Shown: positions 9,861 to 18,792, counted from the stretch's first letter. The stretch is 50,772 bases of DNA from Planctomycetaceae bacterium (GCA_007121535.1 SKKK01000577.1:1-50772), one strand, 5' to 3'. Made by a program: numbers and translations. Notes: generated from the sequence alone by a model not told the origin.

Positions 9861-10271
9861 ATGATGAACATACATCAAAGTTTGCAGCGCATTTTAGAGG
9901 GCAAGGATCAGCTTGCTGCGATGTTCTACGACCATTTTCTGACGGAGTACCCGGAGCATCGGCCGCTGTTCGCTCGAGTAAACATGGCGCGGCAACAAGT
10001 TTTGCTGACAACGACGCTGATGATCGTCGAACGTTTTAGCTCAAGTCCCAGCCCGGCGGTGGAACAGTACCTGCAATATTTGGGCACGAAGCACCACGAG
10101 TTGGACGTACCCCGTAGCGCCTATGACCAGTGGACCGAGGCGATGCTGACCACGATGCAGCGGTTCCATGGCGACGATTGGTCCGAAGATCTTGGCAAAC
10201 AATGGCGATCGGCCATCGAAAACGCTCGCGATCGAATGTTCCAGGGTTACGAGGAACGAATGACCGTGTGA
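9861..10271 (+). CDS. Bacterial single-domain globin
   Basis: A protein of 136 residues with the globin fold of flavohaemoglobin-type single-domain globins. The B10 tyrosine is in MFYDHFLTEYP, the E7 glutamine in NMARQQVLLTT, and the proximal F8 histidine in TKHHELDVP, followed by the conserved Y and W of the G-helix region. Tyr-B10 plus Gln-E7 is the usual pair in globins that bind oxygen or detoxify nitric oxide. There is no reductase domain, so an external reductase would be needed. A TATACT -10-like box lies about 45 bases upstream. Exact ligand and role are not shown by the sequence. Confidence 0.85.
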   Translation: MMNIHQSLQRILEGKDQLAAMFYDHFLTEYPEHRPLFARVNMARQQVLLTTTLMIVERFSSSPSPAVEQYLQYLGTKHHELDVPRSAYDQWTEAMLTTMQRFHGDDWSEDLGKQWRSAIENARDRMFQGYEERMTV

Positions 10272-10325
10272 GCCGTCCAACGAATCGACGCGGTATTCGG
10301 GCGGTCGACAAGGAGATTGTTTTCG

Positions 10326-11123
10326 ATGGTGACCACTGCTGCCGTGCTGGCATTGATTCTCGCCACTGTCCGAGATGTGCCAAGCGATGAACCGGGTGAT
10401 TCGCGCGTCCTTCCCGCACACGCTCACAACGACTACTACCACGATCGTCCCTTGTTGGACGCCTTGGAACATCGCTTTCGCAGTGTGGAAGCGGATATCT
10501 TCTTGGTCGACGGCCAACTGCTGGTCGGCCATGCTCGGTTCGAGTTGCGTCCGAACCGCACCCTGCAGTCGCTGTATCTGGAGCCGCTGCGTGATTGGAT
10601 CGCCGAAAACGAACAAGCCGTGTATCCGGGCGGTCCACCGCTGATTCTGTTGATCGACATCAAGACCGACGGCACGGCGACCTACCGCGTGCTGCGCGAC
10701 GTATTGGCTCAATACCAGGATATCCTCACGCGATTCGAAGATGGCAAAGTGCATCCCGGGGCGGTGACGGCCGTGATCAGCGGCAATCGAGCTTGGGACG
10801 CGATCGCTGTTGACGAAGTTCGGTTTGCGGGGATCGACGGTCGGATGGCGGATCTGGATCGCAACGTGAGCCCGATGCTGATGCCGATGGTCAGCGACCA
10901 TTGGAGAACCCATTTTCGCTGGGACGGTCACGGCGAGATGCCTGCCGAGGAACGTGCCCGGTTACGCGACCTGACCGCACGCGCCCATCATCAGGGAATG
11001 CTGATCCGTTTCTGGGCCACACCCGAAATCCCGGCGGTGTGGCAAGAGCTGGTCGACGCGGGAGTCGATTTGATCAATACGGACCTGTTGAGCGAGCTGC
11101 GGGAGTTTCTGACGAAGCAGTAG
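10326..11123 (+). CDS. Secreted PI-PLC/GDPD-like phosphodiesterase family protein
   Basis: A protein of 265 residues with a hydrophobic N-terminus (about residues 3-14) that resembles a signal peptide. The mature part starts with HAHNDYYHDRPLLDAL, then VEADIFLVDGQLLVGH and LLIDIKTDG, which is the pattern of the TIM-barrel glycerophosphodiester phosphodiesterase / AIM6-like family, with the His and the acidic residues of the metal site. The ATG at 10326 has AGGAG 10 bases upstream; the TTG at 10317 is too close to it. It is probably a periplasmic or surface phosphodiesterase, but the substrate is unknown. It converges on the UbiD-family gene. Confidence 0.75.
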   Translation: MVTTAAVLALILATVRDVPSDEPGDSRVLPAHAHNDYYHDRPLLDALEHRFRSVEADIFLVDGQLLVGHARFELRPNRTLQSLYLEPLRDWIAENEQAVYPGGPPLILLIDIKTDGTATYRVLRDVLAQYQDILTRFEDGKVHPGAVTAVISGNRAWDAIAVDEVRFAGIDGRMADLDRNVSPMLMPMVSDHWRTHFRWDGHGEMPAEERARLRDLTARAHHQGMLIRFWATPEIPAVWQELVDAGVDLINTDLLSELREFLTKQ

Positions 11124-11136
11124 TTTTCGCCAGCGA

Positions 11137-13008
11137 TCATAGGTAACGGGCCAAGGGGCCACCACGAGCGGCGAGAGCGTCGACTTTCTTGGCGATCTGA
11201 GGGTCCTCGATCAACGGCGGTGCGTGGTGCGGCTTGATCCGAGCGTCGATGACCAGCGAACCGCGACAACCCCAATGCTTCTGCTCGGTGAACGATGCGA
11301 TTCCATCGACGTCCGCCGCCGGGTTGCTGCGGGTGAAGACGACCCAAAGAAAATTCTTCAAACTGGCCGCCGTAAAGCGGCTGTCGTCCACGACGACAAT
11401 CAGCGGGTACCGGTTGATGGCGTGATCGGACGGGAAGTGTTGGCAGAACCGCTGCATGTCCGGATCGCCGTCCGATCGAGCGGTCGTACAAGACGGCCCC
11501 TGCACCGCCAGCACGCCGGGCAGACACAATTGCGGATGGTCGAAACCGTCGGGCAACGATTCGATGCCCGACAACTCGGTGGGCGATTCGCGAACGGCCG
11601 GCCCCGCCGCGGCGATCACCAGCTTCGAGCCCTGGTTGATACCGCTGCCCGAGTAGTCCAGCGTGTCGATGGTGGTCCGAGTTTGGAAGTGCAGATCCCG
11701 CGTCCAATCGACTCGTCGCAGCAAGTGGGCGAAAAATCCGCCGATATCGTGGATGTCGACGGCCTCGTCCGCCTGATCTGCTACGATCAACAAGTACTTG
11801 GCCAGCGATAACTGCCCCTGACCAAGGATCGCGTTGGCTTGGGTTAGAAGCTCCTGGGGGAAGCGCAGCGGGTTGTACGGCGTGTAGCGTTCGCTGCCCA
11901 CGGCCAACAGCAACGGGTGGACTCCCGCCGCATCGACCGCATGGACGGCTCGCACACCCGGGATCACCGTCGGGATGATCGGACCGGTCAACTCGTGGAT
12001 CAATTGTCCGAACATGGTGTCTTCTTGAGGCGGTCGACCGACGACCGTAAAGGGCCAAATCGCGTCGCGCCGATGGCAGACGCGATGCACTTCCAGCACG
12101 GGATAGTCGTGCGCCAGGCTGTAGTAGCCCAAGTGGTCGCCAAAGGGGCCTTCAGGCAACTGGCGGTGCGGATCGACCGTCCCGGAAATACAGAAATCGG
12201 CCTCGCCGTAAATCGGCAGCAGATCCGTCGGCTTGCCCGATGCATCGTTTGCCCGTTGGCCGACGATCATCGGGATGCGATGCCCGGCCAACGCGCCGGC
12301 AAAGGTCAATTCGCTCATCCCCTCAGGCAAGGGCATCACGGCTGCCAGGGTCATCGCCGGAGTGCCGCCGACAAAGATGTTGACGCGAAATGGTTTGCCG
12401 CTGCGTACAGCGGCCGCGTGATGGACGCCGATGCTGCGGTGAAGCTGGTAGTGCAAGCCGATTTCGCGATCCACCTGGTACTGGCCGCCGGATAATTGAA
12501 TGCGATACATGCCCAGGTTCGATTTCATCAGCCCCGGCGTGTCCACGTGTTCGGTGTAGACCTGAGGCAGCGTGACGAAGGCACCGCCATCGTCGGGCCA
12601 GGACTTGAGCATCGGCAATTGGCTGATCTGCGTCGTCTGTGCCAGCACCGGACCGCGACGGCGGCGTTTGGGAAGCATGGCCACCGCGTAGCGGAGACTG
12701 GTCGCATAGCGCCAGGGGCGGCGCATCAACTGCGGAGGATCGATTTTCAACTCGATCAGCCGCCGGACTCCTTCCAACGTGTCGCGAAACATGTAGCGGG
12801 CGCGGTCGATGGTTCCAAACAGGTTCGAGACCATCGGAAAGCGGCAACCCGTGACGTTGGTCATCAGGATCGCCGGTCCCCCCGAGGCGTAGACCCGACG
12901 GTGAATTTCGGCAGCTTCCAGATTCGCGTCGATCGGATCGTCGATCCGGACCAGATGTTCCGACGATTCCAGGTCCCGCACACATTGCTGCAAATTCCGA
13001 TATCCCAC
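11137..13008 (-). CDS. UbiD-family (prenylated-FMN) decarboxylase
   Basis: A protein of 623 residues. It begins GYRNLQQCVRDLE and has UbiD-family blocks such as GGPAILMTNVTG, FVGGTPAMTLAA, PLPEGMSELTFAG and EGPFGDHLGYYS, plus a C-terminal domain with IVVVDDSRF. UbiD enzymes decarboxylate or carboxylate aromatic and related acids using prenylated FMN made by UbiX. The GTG at 13008 is chosen because GGGAGG lies 5-6 bases upstream and homologues begin here; upstream residues look non-coding. At over 600 residues it is longer than E. coli UbiD (about 500), in the range of planctomycete relatives as I recall them. No ubiX is adjacent, so the substrate is open. Confidence 0.88.
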   Translation of the reverse strand: MGYRNLQQCVRDLESSEHLVRIDDPIDANLEAAEIHRRVYASGGPAILMTNVTGCRFPMVSNLFGTIDRARYMFRDTLEGVRRLIELKIDPPQLMRRPWRYATSLRYAVAMLPKRRRRGPVLAQTTQISQLPMLKSWPDDGGAFVTLPQVYTEHVDTPGLMKSNLGMYRIQLSGGQYQVDREIGLHYQLHRSIGVHHAAAVRSGKPFRVNIFVGGTPAMTLAAVMPLPEGMSELTFAGALAGHRIPMIVGQRANDASGKPTDLLPIYGEADFCISGTVDPHRQLPEGPFGDHLGYYSLAHDYPVLEVHRVCHRRDAIWPFTVVGRPPQEDTMFGQLIHELTGPIIPTVIPGVRAVHAVDAAGVHPLLLAVGSERYTPYNPLRFPQELLTQANAILGQGQLSLAKYLLIVADQADEAVDIHDIGGFFAHLLRRVDWTRDLHFQTRTTIDTLDYSGSGINQGSKLVIAAAGPAVRESPTELSGIESLPDGFDHPQLCLPGVLAVQGPSCTTARSDGDPDMQRFCQHFPSDHAINRYPLIVVVDDSRFTAASLKNFLWVVFTRSNPAADVDGIASFTEQKHWGCRGSLVIDARIKPHHAPPLIEDPQIAKKVDALAARGGPLARYL

Positions 13009-13397
13009 AGCCGCCTCCCACTTCGTTATTGTCACAAGAAAACGCGATCGAACATCGCCCCCCATTGCCGTCACTTGTATCATACCGGCGTGATTGTCAC
13101 CACGCTCCGAGGCCGTGAAAAAAATGGGGTTGGCTCCAAGCGGAAACGCCGAAAACCAAGGAAAAACGGCGGTCGCCAAGGTGCCTGTCCCAATTCTTTC
13201 ACAGCCTCTCCCCGCTCGTTACGTACCGCACGGCTGAGCCGCGACATAACGGCTGACGGTCCATGCGTCGCGGACAGATCCGAGAAAAGGACAGCGAACA
13301 GGGACATGCTTTTTTTCAAGGGTTTGGCTCGTGCGTGAGCGTCGTGCGTTGTGACCTGATGACGTCGATCTTCGGAAAAAGTCGTCCAGGCCCTTAA
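13009..13397. other. Intergenic region between rsmD and ubiD-like gene
   Basis: 389 bases without a convincing gene. It should hold the rsmD 3' end and the ubiD-like promoter. It contains a GGTGCCTGTCCC stretch (about 13180) and a GGGACATG stretch (about 13300), a kind of sequence I associate with dispersed intergenic repeats in planctomycetes. No second copy exists in this window, so the repeat nature is unproven. Small open frames here are Arg-rich and unconvincing. Confidence 0.35.
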
Positions 13398-14039
13398 TCA
13401 GGCCACCTCTAGGATGCCCAGTAGGGCAGGCGGATATCTGCGGATGTCCCAGTCCCCTAGATCCTGCAGCGTGGTCCAGTCGAATCGCTGATCTGCCTCG
13501 ACAGCCATCAGACTGGTGACCGGAGCGGCCCGGAGCAACTCGGCTAACAAGCGATGCATTTCGGGCAATCGATCGACGAAGAAATCGAAGGGCGGCGAGC
13601 ACAAGATGAGCCAAGGTTGGCCCGCGAGAAGGTCAGGATTCGAGGCTTGCTGCTGCCTGAACCACAAGAAAGCATCGGCCGCGAAAACGTGACATTGCGA
13701 TTCGACGCCCAGATCGGCCATGTTTTGGCGGATCACCCGCGCCGTTGGAAAATGCCGCTCGATCAACGTGGCTCGAGCCGCCCCGCGGCTGATCGCTTCG
13801 AACCCCAAGGCGCCCGTGCCGGCAAACAGGTCGATCGCATGCTTGCCACGCACATCCGGTCCAAGCAGATTGAACAAGGCTTCGCGAACTCGGTCCTTCA
13901 TCGGGCGTGTACGCGGGTCGCCCAAATAGCGGAAGGGACGGTTTCGAAGCTCACCGCCGATGATGCGCAGCGGTTTTTCGATCGGGACCGTGGGCGACGA
14001 GGCTCGAGAACGGTCGGACGAACTTTTTCTGCGACTCAT
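13398..14039 (-). CDS. rsmD: 16S rRNA (guanine966-N2)-methyltransferase RsmD
   Basis: A protein of 213 residues. After a Ser/Arg-rich leader come RIIGGELRNRPF and TRPMKDRVREALFNLLG, the RsmD N-terminal signature, then the SAM motif DLFAGTGALGFEAISRGA. It methylates N2 of guanine 966 (E. coli numbering) in 16S rRNA. The catalytic motif, normally (D/N)PP(Y/F), reads SPPF here, preceded by Cys. The ATG at 14039 is chosen; an upstream TTG at 14078 is unlikely. The gene is divergent from the cyclophilin gene at 14163. Confidence 0.88.
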   Translation of the reverse strand: MSRRKSSSDRSRASSPTVPIEKPLRIIGGELRNRPFRYLGDPRTRPMKDRVREALFNLLGPDVRGKHAIDLFAGTGALGFEAISRGAARATLIERHFPTARVIRQNMADLGVESQCHVFAADAFLWFRQQQASNPDLLAGQPWLILCSPPFDFFVDRLPEMHRLLAELLRAAPVTSLMAVEADQRFDWTTLQDLGDWDIRRYPPALLGILEVA

Positions 14040-14162
14040 CGTAGAACCCGGCAATAGGTGGTTTTTCTCCGCTGCCAACTATGCTACCCTAAAGCCCATT
14101 GATCAACAGGGGGCGGATTTCGCCACCCGACGATACGTATTTGTCCGTGGGAGGATCAAGGA

Positions 14163-15599
14163 ATGTCTCGACGTTTTCACCGATGGTGCTACCCCATTCT
14201 TTTTGGTTGGGTTTTCGCCCTGGTCCCGCTGCCGATGATCGCCCAAGATACCGGTGACGACGAACCGCCCCCCGCCGCAGAACAGCCGGAAGAGCCCGCA
14301 CCGGAGGAACCGGCACCGGAGGAACCGGCACCCGAGGAACCGGCACCGGAGGAACCGGCACCGGAGGAACCGGCACCGGAGGAACCGGCACCCGAGGAAC
14401 CGGCACCCGAGGAACCGGCACCCGAGGAACCGGCACCCGAGGAACCCGCACCCGAGGAACCCGCACCCGAGGAACCCGCACCAGAGGAACCGGCACCGGA
14501 AGAACCGGCCAGGGAACCCGATCCCGCGGCTGATCCTGAGACGGATCGCGTCGAGGCGGAATCGGAGATCGCCGAAGCGAATCAGGCTTTCGCAGACGCC
14601 ATGCAGCAGTGGAAAGATCTGCTGAAGGACCTTAGAGAACTGCGAGTCCGGTTCCAGGATGCCGATCCAACCGAGACGGCTCCGATCGTCGAACAATGGA
14701 ATGAAAAGATCGCTCGGGGCGAACAATTGATCGACGAATTGCGATTAACGGGCCTAGACGCTTATCGAGCCGATCCTCGCGACGACTCCGAAGTCGCTCA
14801 ATTTTTGGTGTCCATGGCCGTCGATGATGCCCAACGCGACAACTATGAACCGGCGGCCCAGGTGGTGCGGACGCTACTGGATCATGGCAGCGAACACCCC
14901 GGCCTGATCCAAGTTGCCGGGATGGTCTTGGTCGCGGTCAATGATTTCGTTCGTGGCCAGGAGATGCTTGCCCAAGCTCGCGACGCAGGTTTGCTGAGCG
15001 AACTCGGGCAGCGTTACTTGCAGGACATACCCGCTTACATCGAGTATTGGGAGGTTGAGAAAGCCTTGCGCCAGCAGGAGGCCGAGGCGGACGATTTGCC
15101 GCGAGTCCTGTTGTCGACCAGCCAAGGCGATCTGATCGTCGAATTGCTGGAGAACGAAGCGCCCGAGACCGTGGCGAATTTTATCAGCCTGGTCTCCGAT
15201 GGTTTCTATGACGGGCTGAGCTTCCATCGCGTGATCCCCGGATTCATGGCTCAGGGCGGTTGCCCCGTCGGTGATGGAACGGGGGGGCCCGGTTATCGAA
15301 TCTATTGCGAGTGCCACAAGGAGAATCACCGCAAGCATTTTCGCGGAACGCTGAGCATGGCCCATGCCGGGCGGAATACGGGCGGTTCCCAGTTCTTTTT
15401 GACCTTCCTGCCGACTCCGCACCTGAACGGTGCTCATACGGTGTTTGGACGCGTGATCGAGGGGATGGAGGTGCTGGCGAAACTGCAACGCATCGATCCC
15501 TCGGACGATCAAGCGGCGGCCCGGCAACCGGATCGAATCATGAAAGCAGAAGTGATCCGCAAACGGGATCACGACTATCAACCTCGCAAAGTCGAGTAA
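14163..15599 (+). CDS. Secreted peptidyl-prolyl cis-trans isomerase (cyclophilin) with EEPAP repeats
   Basis: A protein of 478 residues with four parts. A signal peptide covers about residues 1-27. A low-complexity region of 14 EEPAP pentapeptides covers about residues 43-112. A helical region of about 200 residues resembles tetratricopeptide-like packing. The cyclophilin domain (about residue 310 to the end) has FHRVIPGFMAQGGC and SMAHAGRNTGGSQFF, the active-site Arg, Phe, Met and Gln residues of the family. It would speed proline isomerisation outside the cytoplasm. The ATG at 14163 has GGAG-like bases a few positions upstream. The next gene is a paralogue without the pentapeptide repeats. 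Confidence 0.9.
   Translation: MSRRFHRWCYPILFGWVFALVPLPMIAQDTGDDEPPPAAEQPEEPAPEEPAPEEPAPEEPAPEEPAPEEPAPEEPAPEEPAPEEPAPEEPAPEEPAPEEPAPEEPAPEEPAPEEPAREPDPAADPETDRVEAESEIAEANQAFADAMQQWKDLLKDLRELRVRFQDADPTETAPIVEQWNEKIARGEQLIDELRLTGLDAYRADPRDDSEVAQFLVSMAVDDAQRDNYEPAAQVVRTLLDHGSEHPGLIQVAGMVLVAVNDFVRGQEMLAQARDAGLLSELGQRYLQDIPAYIEYWEVEKALRQQEAEADDLPRVLLSTSQGDLIVELLENEAPETVANFISLVSDGFYDGLSFHRVIPGFMAQGGCPVGDGTGGPGYRIYCECHKENHRKHFRGTLSMAHAGRNTGGSQFFLTFLPTPHLNGAHTVFGRVIEGMEVLAKLQRIDPSDDQAAARQPDRIMKAEVIRKRDHDYQPRKVE
14289..14503 (+). repeat. 15-bp tandem repeat coding EEPAP
   Basis: Fourteen back-to-back copies of a 15-bp unit (GAGGAACCGGCACCG and close variants), plus one degenerate unit at the end. 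The variants differ mainly at silent third positions (CCG/CCC), which points to repeated unit duplication under selection for the encoded Glu-Glu-Pro-Ala-Pro. The repeat lies between signal peptide and folded domains. Unit number is likely to vary between strains. Confidence 0.95.
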
Positions 15600-15619
15600 C
15601 TCTGACGAAAGGAAATGAC

Positions 15620-16717
15620 GTGTTACGTTGGATTATGCGTTCGACCTTGATGTTCGCTGCCCTGACGGTTTGGTTCGTCGAGGCGAGAGCTGCGGAGAGT
15701 CCCGCCGAAAACTACGCCGCGGTTCGGGCTGAATGGGATCAAGCGACCCAGCAGATGGATCGATTGGCAGAACAATTCCGCTCGGCCCCGCCCGAGCAGC
15801 AACAGCAGATTCGGCAACAGTACATGACGCTGGCCGGTCAGATGGACGATATGCTGCCGAAGCTGACCGAAACGGCTACGGCCGCCTATCTGGCTGCGCC
15901 GAACGACGATCCGGACTTGGTGCGCCTGTTGGTCGGGATCGCCGCCAATGCACTGCGAAACGATCGTTTCGAAGCGGCTGCCGAAACGGCTCAGATGCTG
16001 ATCGATCACGAATGTCCGGAAAAGGCTGTCTATGGCGTCGCGGGCACCGCGGCTTACTGCCTGGATGATTTCGAATTGGCGGAAAAGTACCTGAATATCG
16101 CGAGCGAGGCGCAACTCCTGGAACAGGATGGTCAGATGTACGCCACCGACGTCGCGCAGGCCAGGAAGCTGTGGCAGGTGGAACAGCGGCTGCGCGAGGC
16201 GGAAGCAGCGGCCGACGATCTGCCGCGAGTCTTGATGAAGACCTCCAAGGGCGATCTGGTGATCGAGTTGTTCGAAAACGAGGCGCCGCAGACGGTGGGG
16301 AACTTCGTCAGCCTGGTCGAAAAAGGATTCTACAACGGTCTGACGTTTCACCGTGTGTTGCCGGGATTCATGGCTCAAGGTGGTTGCCCGGACGGAACCG
16401 GCGCCGGCGGACCGGGTTATCAGATCTACTGTGAGACCGACAAGCCCGACCGTCGCAACCACTTCCGCGGCGTGCTGAGCATGGCCCATGCGGGAAAAAA
16501 TACGGGCGGATCGCAGTTCTTCCTGACCTTTCGACGTACCTCGCACCTGGACGGCGGGCATACGGTTTTCGGACGCGTGATCGAAGGCCTGGAAGTTCTG
16601 GAAGAACTTCAACGCATCGATCCCCAAAGGCCTTCGGGGGTCGAGCCGGACAGGATCTTGGAAGCGAAAGTGCTTCGAAAACGAGACCACCCCTACCAGC
16701 CGACGCGAACCCGTTAA
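15620..16717 (+). CDS. Secreted peptidyl-prolyl cis-trans isomerase (cyclophilin), paralogue
   Basis: A protein of 365 residues that parallels the gene before it: signal peptide (about residues 1-27, ending near AAES), helical middle region with a Gln-rich stretch, and a C-terminal cyclophilin domain with FHRVLPGFMAQGGC and SMAHAGKNTGGSQFF. It lacks the EEPAP block. The GTG at 15620 has AAGGA seven bases upstream; the ATG at 15635 is a possible shorter start. The 20-base gap to the upstream gene suggests co-transcription. The pair looks like a tandem duplication with later divergence. The FucU/RbsD gene follows 14 bases downstream. Confidence 0.9.
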   Translation: MLRWIMRSTLMFAALTVWFVEARAAESPAENYAAVRAEWDQATQQMDRLAEQFRSAPPEQQQQIRQQYMTLAGQMDDMLPKLTETATAAYLAAPNDDPDLVRLLVGIAANALRNDRFEAAAETAQMLIDHECPEKAVYGVAGTAAYCLDDFELAEKYLNIASEAQLLEQDGQMYATDVAQARKLWQVEQRLREAEAAADDLPRVLMKTSKGDLVIELFENEAPQTVGNFVSLVEKGFYNGLTFHRVLPGFMAQGGCPDGTGAGGPGYQIYCETDKPDRRNHFRGVLSMAHAGKNTGGSQFFLTFRRTSHLDGGHTVFGRVIEGLEVLEELQRIDPQRPSGVEPDRILEAKVLRKRDHPYQPTRTR

Positions 16718-16731
16718 CGGAGAGGCTCTGC

Positions 16732-17163
16732 ATGTTGAAAGGCATTCCCCCGACCATTTCGCCCGATTTGATGTACGTGTTGATGAAGATGGGGCACGGT
16801 GACGAAATCGTGTTGGCCGACGGAAATTTCCCCGCCGATTCGCACGCCCAACGCATCGTACGAGCGGACGGATTGTCCGTGCCCGACGTGCTGGAAGCGA
16901 TTTTGGCTTACTTTCCGCTGGATACCTTTGTGGACGCACCCGCCGCCGTCATGAAACCGGTGAACGAGGATGCGCCGGAACCCGAGATTTGGACGCAGTT
17001 CCGGGTATTGATGGACGCTGCCGAGCGCCGGGAAGTGTCCATGGAATTGGTGGAACGTTTCGCGTTCTACCAGCGGACCCGACAGGCTTATGCCGTGGTC
17101 GCGACCAGCGAAACGGCTCTGTATGCCAACCTGATCCTGAAAAAGGGCGTCGTCGCGGCATAA
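16732..17163 (+). CDS. RbsD/FucU family sugar mutarotase
   Basis: A protein of 143 residues that begins MLKGIPPTISPDLMYVLMKMGHGDEIVLADGNFPA in family style (His22 and Asp30 are the catalytic pair) and ends with TSETALYANLILKKG. It interconverts sugar anomers such as fucose or ribose. The GHGDEI-LAD-NFP form is closer to FucU (L-fucose mutarotase) than to RbsD. It is the last gene of the plus-strand cluster behind the two cyclophilins. No fucose or ribose genes are adjacent, so the sugar is uncertain. Confidence 0.9.
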   Translation: MLKGIPPTISPDLMYVLMKMGHGDEIVLADGNFPADSHAQRIVRADGLSVPDVLEAILAYFPLDTFVDAPAAVMKPVNEDAPEPEIWTQFRVLMDAAERREVSMELVERFAFYQRTRQAYAVVATSETALYANLILKKGVVAA

Positions 17164-17197
17164 GCTGCGTCAGGAAACGGGGCAAATCCTTTGGAGT

Positions 17198-17218
17198 GCG
17201 GCGGCTTGACGCCGCTTT
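17198..17218 (+). terminator. Likely terminator after the mutarotase gene
   Basis: A GC-rich 6-bp stem (GCGGCG and CGCCGC, loop GCTTGA) followed by TTT, 34 bases after the mutarotase stop codon. This has the shape of a short intrinsic terminator. A similar hairpin is, from memory, common in Rhodopirellula-type genomes. Confidence 0.5.
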
Positions 17219-17265
17219 CCTTTGCGCCAGCGGTGCATTTTCCACGATAGCTGGGGTCGCGATGA

Positions 17266-17329
17266 GTGAGCGGCACGGCGCTAGCCGCCGGTGGCGTGCA
17301 GGACCGGCGGCTAGCGCCGTGCCGCTCAC
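17266..17329. repeat. 27-bp perfect inverted repeat (palindromic element)
   Basis: Two perfect 27-bp arms (17266-17292 and 17303-17329) are separated by a 10-base loop ending in GCAGG. The arms begin GTGAGCGGCACGG and include GCTAGCCGCCGGT. It lies between the convergent mutarotase and lpd genes, where it could also stop transcription from both sides. Its loop-proximal core (GCAGGACCGG) recurs in the palindrome at 23633-23664, so it is probably one member of a dispersed family. Confidence 0.85.
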
Positions 17330-17376
17330 AACCGCATTCTTCGCCGAGACAACGCACGAGGACGAAGACGACCCGT

Positions 17377-18792
17377 TTAGTTGCGGCTGCGTGATGTCGA
17401 GGGGATGTGGATGGCGCGATGATGAAGTGCCAGGGCGGCTTCGCCCAGTGATTCGGCCAGGGTGGGATGAGCGTGGCACAGATGCGCGAGATCCTCGCTG
17501 CTGGCGCCGAAGGACATCGCCGCCACGGCTTCGGCGATCAAATCGCCGGCTCGCGCTGCCAGGATATGCACGCCCAGGACGCGATCGGTTTGGGCATCGG
17601 CCAGGATCTTGACCTTGCCGTCGGTCTCGCCCAGTGTCTGCGCGCGGCCGCTGGCCATCATCGGAAAGACTCCTCGGCGATACTCGCGTCCCGCATCCTT
17701 CAGTTGCTCTTCGGTCTGCCCCACCGCGGCCAGTTCCGGATGGGTGTAAACCACTCCGGGGATGGTCCGGTAATCCACGTGCCCGTACCCGCCGGCCAGT
17801 CTTTCGATGCACGCCAGGGCTTCGTGCGAGGCTTTGTGCGCCAGTTTGGGACCATGGATACAGTCTCCGATCGCGTAGATTCCCGGGACGTTCGTTGCGA
17901 AATCCTCGGCGACTTCGATTTCGCCCCGCCGATCCACCGGGATTCCGACCTGCTCCAGACCGAGATCGTCCGTATTGGGAACTCGACCGATCGCCAGCAA
18001 AACGCGATCGCATTCGATGGGATCGGCGTCTTCGCAGTGCAACACGCAACGATCGTCTCGGACCACTGCCTGCTGCACGCGGGTCTGCAGACGGAATTCG
18101 ACGCCCTGCTTCTTGAAGATCTGATGAGCCGCCTGGGCGATTTCCAAATCCATCCCGGGCAGGATGCGGTCCAGGGCTTCCAGCACCGTGACCCGAGCGC
18201 CCAAACGCCGCCAGACGCTGCCCAGTTCCAGGCCGATATAGCCGGCTCCGATCACCACCAGATGATCGGGGACGCGATCGTAAGCCAACGCCTCGGTGCT
18301 GGTTCCGATGCGATCGCCATCCACTTCCACTCCGGGTAGCGGAGCGGGGCGGCTGCCGGTGGCGATCAGGATATCTTTGGCCGCCAAGGGAAGTTCACCG
18401 TCCCGGCTGGTGACGACGACCTTGCCCGAGCCTTCCAGACGGCCGCGTCCCAAGAACCGCGTGACCTTGCCCTTTTTGAACAGGCCGTCGATCCCCTGGG
18501 CCAACGTTTGGACGATCTTCGCTTTGCGGCGATGCATTTGTTCCAGGTCCAGTTCAAAAGACTCGACCTTCACCCCATGCTGTGCCAACCCGTGGCACGT
18601 TTCGTGATAGCGTTCGCTGGATTCCAACAACGCTTTGCTGGGGATGCACCCGACGCGCAGGCACGTGCCGCCCAGTTGTTCGTTTTCGTCGATACAGGCG
18701 ACGCGCCAGCCGAGTTGGGCCGCGCGAATGGCCGCGACGTATCCGCCGGGCCCGCCTCCCAGGACTACGAGGTCGAAGGAATGCTCAGTCAC
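17377..18792 (-). CDS. lpd: Dihydrolipoyl dehydrogenase (E3)
   Basis: A protein of 471 residues. It has the FAD motif VLGGGPGGYVAAIRAAQLG, the redox-active disulfide GGTCLRVGCIPSK, the NAD motif VIGAGYIGLELGS, a second FAD block (YAIGDC) and the C-terminal HAHPTLAE with the catalytic His-Glu. It re-oxidises the lipoyl group of the E2 subunit, passing electrons to NAD+. The GTG at 18792 is chosen because the family sequence starts directly after it; a TTG at 18843 overlapping the sucB stop would add 17 atypical residues. Third gene of sucA-sucB-lpd. Confidence 0.95.
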   Translation of the reverse strand: MTEHSFDLVVLGGGPGGYVAAIRAAQLGWRVACIDENEQLGGTCLRVGCIPSKALLESSERYHETCHGLAQHGVKVESFELDLEQMHRRKAKIVQTLAQGIDGLFKKGKVTRFLGRGRLEGSGKVVVTSRDGELPLAAKDILIATGSRPAPLPGVEVDGDRIGTSTEALAYDRVPDHLVVIGAGYIGLELGSVWRRLGARVTVLEALDRILPGMDLEIAQAAHQIFKKQGVEFRLQTRVQQAVVRDDRCVLHCEDADPIECDRVLLAIGRVPNTDDLGLEQVGIPVDRRGEIEVAEDFATNVPGIYAIGDCIHGPKLAHKASHEALACIERLAGGYGHVDYRTIPGVVYTHPELAAVGQTEEQLKDAGREYRRGVFPMMASGRAQTLGETDGKVKILADAQTDRVLGVHILAARAGDLIAEAVAAMSFGASSEDLAHLCHAHPTLAESLGEAALALHHRAIHIPSTSRSRN

